From Micromonospora ureilytica (GTDB lineage Bacteria; Actinomycetota; Actinomycetes; Mycobacteriales; Micromonosporaceae), in NCBI RefSeq assembly GCF_015751765.1, contig NZ_JADOTX010000001.1:558001-622000 (forward strand): a stretch of 64,000 nucleotides of DNA. The letters are read 5' to 3'. Below, piece by piece: positions 59,050 through 64,000 of the stretch (positions within the stretch are counted from its first letter, which is position 1; the number at the start of each line of letters is the position of its first letter). The notes beneath the pieces were generated by a model that ran no database searches, was not told where the DNA came from, and saw only the letters and a program-made list of their open reading frames with translations. The position numbers and the translations under genes were made by a program.

Positions 59050-59808
59050 GTGATAGACGTTCAGCACTGGCTCTCGGCGCTGCCTCCGGGCGTGATCTAC
59101 CTGATCGTCGCCGGGGTGATCGGCGTGGAGAGCATGGGCGTCCCGCTGCCCGGCGAGATCGTCCTGGTCAGCTCAGCCCTGCTCGCCGCCACAGGCGTCG
59201 TGGAGCCGGAGTGGGTGGCCAGCGCTGCGGCGTTCGGCGCCATCGTCGGCGACTCCGTCGGGTACGCCATCGGCCGACGCGGTGGTCGACCGCTGCTCGC
59301 CCGGCTGGGCAGACGATTCCCCAAACACCTGGGCCCGGCGCAACTCGCCCGCGCCGAACAGAGCTTCGCGCGGCACGGCGTCTGGGCGGTCTTCTTCGGC
59401 CGGTTCGTGGCACTACTGAGGATCCTGGCCGGGCCGCTCGCCGGCGCCCTGCACGTGCCGTACCGCCGCTTCCTGCTGGCCAACGCGGCCGGCGGGCTGG
59501 TCTGGGCCTTCGGCACGACCTACCTGCTCTACTCGGTTGGCCGCGCGGCCGAACACTGGCTGAAGGACATCTCCTGGGCCGGGCTGGTCATCGCGGTGCT
59601 CGCCGGGCTCGGCAGCACCTGGTGGCTACGCCGACGCGCCCACCGCATCGAGGCGGCCGACAGTGCCTCCGGCTTGGCCGAGCCCGAGCCGGCTTCCCAG
59701 TCTGCTGGGGCGGCGTCGGTCAGTGAGTCTGGTGCGGTGGCCTCCGGCGGTCAGTCTGGTGCGGTGGCCCCCGGCGGTCAGTCTGGTGCGGTGGCTTCGG
59801 GCGGTTAG
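59050..59808 (+). CDS. DedA family membrane protein
   Basis: A 252-residue SNARE-associated/DedA protein with about five hydrophobic segments: ESMGVPLPGEIVLVSSALLAA, GAIVGDSVGYAIGRRGG and FFGRFVALLRILAGPLAGALHVPYRRFLLANAAGG, the family's EXXXP, GDxxGY and FxRxxP-like motifs. DedA proteins move or flip lipids. GTG at 59050 after GGAAGGGG. The C-terminal tail carries a three-fold nonapeptide repeat. Confidence 0.92.
   Translation: MIDVQHWLSALPPGVIYLIVAGVIGVESMGVPLPGEIVLVSSALLAATGVVEPEWVASAAAFGAIVGDSVGYAIGRRGGRPLLARLGRRFPKHLGPAQLARAEQSFARHGVWAVFFGRFVALLRILAGPLAGALHVPYRRFLLANAAGGLVWAFGTTYLLYSVGRAAEHWLKDISWAGLVIAVLAGLGSTWWLRRRAHRIEAADSASGLAEPEPASQSAGAASVSESGAVASGGQSGAVAPGGQSGAVASGG
59728..59808 (+). 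repeat. 27-bp in-frame tandem repeat at the dedA 3' end
   Basis: Three 27-base units encode SGAVA(S/P)GGQ, with the last unit ending at the stop codon. The repeat extends a disordered tail after the last membrane segment and could vary in number between strains. Confidence 0.8.
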
Positions 59809-59877
59809 TCGACTGCGGTGGTCGCCCTCGGCATTGAGCAGATCCTGGCCGTCGTCGCCACCGACTGAGGTCATGCC

Positions 59878-59912
59878 GAAGGGCCGGGCCCCGTGGTGGG
59901 GTCCGGCCCTTC
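59878..59912. terminator. Bidirectional terminator
   Basis: GAAGGGCCGGGCCCC and GGGGTCCGGCCCTTC pair over a five-base loop with one mismatch, between the convergent dedA and peptidase genes. Confidence 0.75.
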
Positions 59913-59933
59913 GCTTGGTGTGTGGTGCGGGTG

Positions 59934-60596
59934 TCAGCTGGTGGCGTAGCCGCGGGTGGCGATCCAGTCGGCGAGGTGCTCGACGGTGATCCAGTAGGCG
60001 GCGGTGTTCGGGTCGGCGGAGTCGGCGATCTTCACGGTGTTGCCGTTGTCGCGGTAGCCGACGACGCTGATGTAGTGCCCGCCCTCGTAGGAGTGCGCGT
60101 TGCCGTCGGTGTCGGTGCTGGTGCCGGCGATGTTGGCGACCACGGCGCGGCCGTCGTCGACGGTCTTGACCACGTCGGCGCGCAGGGTGTCGGTCTGCTT
60201 CGCGTCGGCGTCCGGGCTGCTGATCTCCACGGACCGGTAGGCGTCAGGCTTGCCGGTTTCCTTGTTCAGGACAGGGGTGATGTCGTTGATGGAGTTGGTG
60301 CCGGCCTCGGTGGTGCCCATCTCCTTGGCCATGTCGTCGACGTTGATGTTCTTGCCCTGGACGGACAGGGCGTTTCGGGTGGCGGCGGGGCCGCAGTAGT
60401 AGAAGTTCGGCTGGGCTTCGTAGCGCACGCCGAGTTCCCGCTCGCCGTGGCCCTTGCGGTCGGTGTGGGTCTGCGTGACCGGCTTGCCGCTGGTGGGGGC
60501 GGCGAAGGCGGTGGTGACGGGGCCGGCGATGGCGCCGCCGGTGAAGGCGAGACCAGCGGCGGTGAGGGCGGTCTTACGGATCAGATCGGTACGCAT
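59934..60596 (-). CDS. Secreted C39-type (papain-like) cysteine peptidase
   Basis: A 220-residue protein with a signal peptide (about residues 1-33, cleavage near AFAAPTSG) and a peptidase_C39_2 fold: catalytic Cys in FYYCGPAATRNAL, His in GGHYISVVGY and Asp in KIADSADPN. Probably exported; target unknown. GAGGAG precedes the ATG at 60596. Similar short secreted C39 proteins are common in Micromonospora and Streptomyces. Confidence 0.88.
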   Translation of the reverse strand: MRTDLIRKTALTAAGLAFTGGAIAGPVTTAFAAPTSGKPVTQTHTDRKGHGERELGVRYEAQPNFYYCGPAATRNALSVQGKNINVDDMAKEMGTTEAGTNSINDITPVLNKETGKPDAYRSVEISSPDADAKQTDTLRADVVKTVDDGRAVVANIAGTSTDTDGNAHSYEGGHYISVVGYRDNGNTVKIADSADPNTAAYWITVEHLADWIATRGYATS

Positions 60597-61219
60597 GGTG
60601 GCGTGCTCCTCTGCATCGGGGGTGCCCGCACGGCACTCAACGGGGGGCAGTGCGACCGTGCGGGGAAAGTTCGAGGGGTTCTGCCCGGTGACCCGGTGAG
60701 GGGGTCGGCGTCGGGACAGGGTGTAACGGGTGCCGGTGGCGGATCATTCCGCCCACCTGCGGGGGCCGGCCGGTTGTGGTGCTCGGCCGTGCGGGGGGTG
60801 TAACCGGGGCGGCCTGCCGGGTGTTCCCGGCGGCCGCCATGCCCCACGACCTGGACAGTCGCGGTGGCCTGCCAGGTATAACGACCCCGGCCGGCCGCCG
60901 ATTCCGCCGTCGGGATGGCCCCGGCCACCCGACACCCGTAGCCAAACCCGACAACCCGCCCAGCCCTGCCCAACCGCCCAGCCCTGCCCACCGGACGGAG
61001 CCGACACGGCGGCCGCGCCGTCGTGATCCACTCGGGTTCACGGAAGTCGCGACCACGTCCCAAGATCGTGCTCGATCATGCGGAACGGCCGCTTACGAGT
61101 CGACTACCTGGTCCACGACGCACTGCCACCGGGCAACATCTAGGCTCTGACCGAGAGGGGTGGATCATGGACGCTGCAACGTGCCGGGCTCTGGCTCCTT
61201 CCCCGCCCGGGGTCGGCCG
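60597..61219. other. GC-rich intergenic region between peptidase and glycosyltransferase
   Basis: This 623-bp gap has several open frames but none with a ribosome binding site or protein-like composition. It holds an 18-bp tandem duplication (CGCCCAGCCCTGCCCAAC, 60957-60992), two GTGTAAC boxes (60720-60728 and 60798-60804) and, at the right end, the promoter and leader ORF of the glycosyltransferase. I saw no convincing c-di-AMP or other riboswitch. Confidence 0.4.
61141..61146 (+). promoter_or_regulatory. -10 box of the glycosyltransferase unit
   Basis: TAGGCT fits TANNNT; transcription would start near 61153 and cover a short leader with GAGAGGGG and a coupled mini-ORF. Confidence 0.4.
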
Positions 61220-61223
61220 ATGA
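61167..61223 (+). CDS. Possible 18-codon leader ORF coupled to the glycosyltransferase
   Basis: ATG at 61167 follows GAGAGGGG and encodes MDAATCRALAPSPPGVGR, with the TGA overlapping the glycosyltransferase ATG as ATGA. The glycosyltransferase has no good site of its own, so translation may depend on this leader. An alternative is an extended glycosyltransferase start at GTG 61160. Confidence 0.4.
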   Translation: MDAATCRALAPSPPGVGR

Positions 61224-62440
61224 GCGCAGTGGCATTCCTGAACATCGCCATGCACGGGCACATCAACCCGACATTGCCCGTTGTGGGCGAGCTTGTTCGT
61301 CGTGGTCACTCCGTCACCTATCACACGACGCCGGCCTACGCCGAGCAGATCGCGGCCACCGGGGCGCGGGTGTTCCTCTACCCCGGGGAGGACCTACCGC
61401 TCTCCGGCCCGCCGACGCCCGTCACGGTGATGGAGCAGCTTGCGCGTACCGCCGTACGCGTGCTGCCCGCCGTCCTCACCGACCTGCGGGGCGCCCGGCC
61501 CGATCTGATCGTGCACGACTCCCTCTGCCCCTGGGGGCCGGTGGTCGCCCGGGAACTCGGCGTGCCGCCGGCATCGTCGTTCACCACGTTCGCCTTCAAC
61601 CGGCACGTGCCCAGCCCGACCCGCGGCTCCTGGGAGTTGCTCAGCGCGGCCGCGGCCCTTCCCCGCTCCACCGTCGGGTACCTGAGATCGCGGTGGGAGC
61701 TGCGCCGCCGGTACGACACGCGCGCCTTGCCCCTGATCGACCTGGCGAACATCCGTCAGCCGCTCAACCTGGTCTACACCTCGCGGGCGTTCCACCCCGA
61801 GGCGGACAGTTTCGACCAGTCCTACCAGTTCGTCGGACCGAGCATCGGTGCCCGCCGCGCGGACTCGTCGTTCCCGGTCGATCGATTGCGGGACCCGGTG
61901 ATGTACGCCTCGATGGGCACGGTGTTCGACGCCCCGCAGTTGCTGCGCACCTTCGCCGACGCGCTGGCCCCGCTGGGTGGCACCGTGGTCATTTCCACCG
62001 GACACACCGATCCCGCCGCGCTCGGCCCGCTACCGGGCAACGTGCTCGCCTACGGTGCCGTACCGCAGTTGGAGGTGCTGGCCCGTGCGGCGCTGTTCAT
62101 CACCCACGGCGGGGTGAACAGCGTCAACGAGGCCCTGTACGCCGGCACCCCGATGCTGGTGGTCCCGCAGGGCGCTGACCAACTGCTGGTGGCTTCCCGC
62201 ATCGTCGAGCTCGATGCCGGCCTGTCGATCCGCACCGAGGACGTCACGGTGGAGGTTGTGCGGGCCCTCGCCCAGCGTCTGCTCGACGAGCCGCGGTTCC
62301 GGGCCGCCGCGAGCACCTTGCAGGTCGCCCAGCGTCAGGCGGGCGGCTACGCGCGTGCCGCTGACGTACTCGAGCACTTCGTGCAGCAGACCGGCTCGGT
62401 CGCTCAGCCGGGCTCTGCCGATCTGCCGCCAGCAGGCTGA
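61220..62440 (+). CDS. Macrolide-type GT1 glycosyltransferase
   Basis: A 406-residue GT-B enzyme. N-domain MSAVAFLNIAMHGHINPTLPVVGELVRRGHSV with the acceptor His region; C-domain YASMGTVFDAP and the nucleotide-sugar motif FITHGGVNSVNEALYAGTPMLVVPQGADQ. Resembles MGT-type enzymes that glycosylate and inactivate macrolides, so a detoxification or tailoring role is plausible. Substrate unknown. Start at 61220 is coupled to a short upstream ORF. Confidence 0.9.
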   Translation: MSAVAFLNIAMHGHINPTLPVVGELVRRGHSVTYHTTPAYAEQIAATGARVFLYPGEDLPLSGPPTPVTVMEQLARTAVRVLPAVLTDLRGARPDLIVHDSLCPWGPVVARELGVPPASSFTTFAFNRHVPSPTRGSWELLSAAAALPRSTVGYLRSRWELRRRYDTRALPLIDLANIRQPLNLVYTSRAFHPEADSFDQSYQFVGPSIGARRADSSFPVDRLRDPVMYASMGTVFDAPQLLRTFADALAPLGGTVVISTGHTDPAALGPLPGNVLAYGAVPQLEVLARAALFITHGGVNSVNEALYAGTPMLVVPQGADQLLVASRIVELDAGLSIRTEDVTVEVVRALAQRLLDEPRFRAAASTLQVAQRQAGGYARAADVLEHFVQQTGSVAQPGSADLPPAG

Positions 62441-62443
62441 CCG

Positions 62444-62929
62444 ATGTCTCCCATTGTCGCCATCCTGCTGCTGGTCGCCGGGCTGTCCGAGGCCGCCGGG
62501 CGTCTCCTGCCGGTGGTGGCACGTCTGTCCGGCGTGTCGCACGTGCGGGTGGTCGGGTTGTTGCTGGCGGGCGCGCTCGTCGACGGCGCGGTGTTCGCGC
62601 TCTGGCCGCTGTCCGCCTGGGCCGTTGCCGGTCTGGTGTTGCCCACCGCACCGTCCGACGCACTGGTCTGGACACCAGGCCTGGCTGTTCCGCTCGTGCT
62701 TGCCGGGGTCCTTGCGTTCCCGCTGCTCGGGCCACTGCTGCACCTGTTGCTCATGGTGGGAGTGGGGGCCGGCCTCGCCGGTGCTCTCGCCATGGTGGCC
62801 GGAATTGACTGGTGGGAGGCCGCCGGCTGCGTGGCGATCGCGGGGGTCGGGCTCGGCGTCTCCGTCGAGGCCGTCCGCCGCCTTGTCGTGAAGCTCAACA
62901 CCAGACGAGCACCGGAGCCGGTCGCGTGA
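62444..62929 (+). CDS. Integral membrane protein of unknown function
   Basis: A 161-residue protein with about four membrane helices (near residues 3-25, 36-70, 80-105 and 108-135) and a basic C-terminus RRLVVKLNTRRAPEPVA. I do not recognise the family. It starts three bases after the glycosyltransferase stop and overlaps the next gene by four bases, suggesting they act together. Confidence 0.78.
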   Translation: MSPIVAILLLVAGLSEAAGRLLPVVARLSGVSHVRVVGLLLAGALVDGAVFALWPLSAWAVAGLVLPTAPSDALVWTPGLAVPLVLAGVLAFPLLGPLLHLLLMVGVGAGLAGALAMVAGIDWWEAAGCVAIAGVGLGVSVEAVRRLVVKLNTRRAPEPVA

Positions 62930-63870
62930 TCGGACTGGCACTCCTGCTGCTGCTCGGCGGGCTGGGACTGGTGCTGATCGCCGAGGCCCTGCTCGCCCGG
63001 TACGAGGTGCTGGTCTACGCCGCCGGCTGGCGCACACCCACCATCTCCCGCCCCGAGGGCATGTCCTACGCCAGAGGGGCGGATCCGGACCGCCCTCCGG
63101 ACGCCTACCTGGTCTATCTGGACGGCATCGGGAAGCGCCGTTTCCACGACACCCGCGATGGTGGCCGACTGGTCAAGGCCCTGATCAACCGAGCGCCGGA
63201 GCTCCGGGTGCTGGGCCAGGTGCAGCCCTACTCTCCGCTCGCCGTGCCGCTCGCCGACCGGCCGGTCTGGACCTGGGTGCGCCGCCGCATCGGCCTGCTG
63301 CTGTTCCTGCACAACGTGATGCAGATCTTCGTCGCCGCCGACCGCCGCTACCGTCCCCTGTACAACCGTGCCGTCGGTGCGCAGATCGCCACCGAACTCC
63401 AAGTCGCCGGTTACCGGCCGGACAGCGGCATACCCGTGGTGTTGCTCAGCTACAGCGGTGGCGCCCAGGTCGCCAGCGGTGCGGTGAACGAACTGTGGGC
63501 CCAACTGCGTACCCCGCTCTGGCTGATCACTCTCGGCGGGTTCCACAACGGCGCCAACGACATCACCCATGCTCAGCACCTCTACCAGCTCACCAGTGCC
63601 GGTGACTGGATCGAACGAGTCGGCACCCGGATCTTCCCGCAGCGGTGGCGGCTGTTCCGCTGGAGCGGATGGAACCGGGCCGACCGCGAAGGCAAGATCA
63701 CCGTGCACCGGCTCGACCCTGCCACGCACATCGGTCCCCGCAGCTACATCTCCCCGGACGCCCGCCTGCCTGATGGGCGCAGCCACCTCGACCGGACCAC
63801 CGACACTGTGCTCGCGCTGATCCGGGATCGCCTCAGCCTGGCGGCCGATTCCGACGGCCCGCTGCCCTGA
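62926..63870 (+). CDS. Membrane-anchored putative alpha/beta-hydrolase
   Basis: A 314-residue protein with one N-terminal membrane helix (about residues 2-22) and a soluble domain containing AYLVYLDGIGKRRFHDTRDGG and LLSYSGGAQVASGAVNEL, a GxSxGG-like nucleophile elbow (SYSGG), and later LITLGGFHNGANDI. This suggests a lipase/esterase-type fold, but no family was recognised and the Asp/His of a triad are not assigned. GTG at 62926 overlaps the preceding stop as GTGA. Confidence 0.72.
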   Translation: MIGLALLLLLGGLGLVLIAEALLARYEVLVYAAGWRTPTISRPEGMSYARGADPDRPPDAYLVYLDGIGKRRFHDTRDGGRLVKALINRAPELRVLGQVQPYSPLAVPLADRPVWTWVRRRIGLLLFLHNVMQIFVAADRRYRPLYNRAVGAQIATELQVAGYRPDSGIPVVLLSYSGGAQVASGAVNELWAQLRTPLWLITLGGFHNGANDITHAQHLYQLTSAGDWIERVGTRIFPQRWRLFRWSGWNRADREGKITVHRLDPATHIGPRSYISPDARLPDGRSHLDRTTDTVLALIRDRLSLAADSDGPLP

Positions 63871-63874
63871 ACGC

Positions 63875-64000
63875 TCACACGTCGGCGTTCAAACCGGCCT
63901 GCTGATTCGCCTCCGTCTGGGGGAGCCCGGAGATCTGGAGCAGTTGACTGACGACAACGCGCAGTTGCGAGACGACGACAGCCCCGGAGGACCCGACACC
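63875..64000 (-). CDS. Possible C-terminal fragment of a minus-strand gene
   Basis: The minus frame is open from the right edge to a TGA at 63875-63877 and would encode SQLRVVVSQLLQISGLPQTE followed by ANQQAGLNADV at its end. The composition is protein-like, but a plus-strand frame is also open through this stretch, so this is only a weak call. Confidence 0.25.
   Translation of the reverse strand, partial: GVGSSGAVVVSQLRVVVSQLLQISGLPQTEANQQAGLNADV

Noticed and set aside
60597..61140. Possible riboswitch or additional gene before the secreted C39 peptidase
   Set aside because: Cell-wall hydrolase genes in this group can carry c-di-AMP riboswitches, but I could not assemble the required helices, and the open frames lack starts and coding composition.
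61160..61219. Extended N-terminus for the glycosyltransferase from GTG 61160
   Set aside because: The extra 20 residues are unlike the family's start, and the GAGAGG site abuts that GTG too closely; the shorter start with a coupled leader ORF fits better.

Overview
The window is high-GC chromosomal DNA from an actinomycete, most likely Micromonospora or a close relative such as Salinispora. The evidence is the whiA-yvcK-rapZ block, RbpA, OpcA, a sufR-led SUF operon, a conservon (cvnABCD), an XRE/DUF397 pair, and a P450-diterpene synthase-diterpene cyclase operon resembling Salinispora terp1. Many starts are GTG, stop/start overlaps of the ATGA or GTGA type are frequent, and several genes lack a ribosome binding site and look leaderless. 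No rRNA, tRNA, insertion sequence, CRISPR array or prophage was found.

Layout. 1-6330 (+): end of rapZ, yvcK, whiA, then glycolysis (gap, pgk, tpiA), secG and rbpA. 6348-14836 (-): pentose phosphate operon tkt-tal-pgi-zwf-opcA-pgl. 15104-18873: haem O synthase ctaB, a small unknown gene, an ATP-grasp enzyme and, on the minus strand, haem A synthase ctaA. 18990-25828 (+): Fe-S assembly operon sufR-B-D-Rieske-C-S-U-T. 26023-30183: small accessory genes, including a LysE exporter, an acVLRF1-like ribosome-rescue hydrolase and a zinc metallopeptidase. 30324-36021: ABC-F ATPase with a possible leader peptide, CadD-like transporter, HTH protein, enoyl-CoA hydratase and an ABC exporter. 36036-37360 (-): mug and a short-chain dehydrogenase. 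37345-39637 (-): a translationally coupled three-gene DUF692/MNIO cassette whose membrane protein ends in a Gly/Cys-rich tail. 39719-43362: AcnR-like repressor, nitrilase, HAD phosphatase, RIO-type kinase, DUF2630. 43752-47666 (+): diterpene operon. 47791-51864 (+): conservon cvnABCD. 51950-53553: DGPF protein with ECF42-type sigma factor. 53614-55907: repeats, DUF397/XRE pair, a VapC remnant and small genes. 55985-58837 (-): aconitase. 59050-64000: DedA protein, C39-type secreted peptidase, macrolide-type glycosyltransferase and an unknown membrane/hydrolase pair.

Most notable points. (1) The DUF692 cassette looks like a small peptide-modification system acting on a membrane-anchored Cys-rich tail. 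(2) A 19-bp site in front of the AcnR-like gene recurs, 17/19 identical, upstream of aconitase 18.6 kb away, suggesting a split AcnR-acn regulon. (3) The diterpene operon adjoins a conservon, and its class I enzyme lacks a canonical DDxxD motif. (4) Three kinds of palindromic intergenic repeat are present, one with an adjoining heptamer array of 11 units in one copy and 3 in the other. All identifications were made by reading the sequence; no database search was run.
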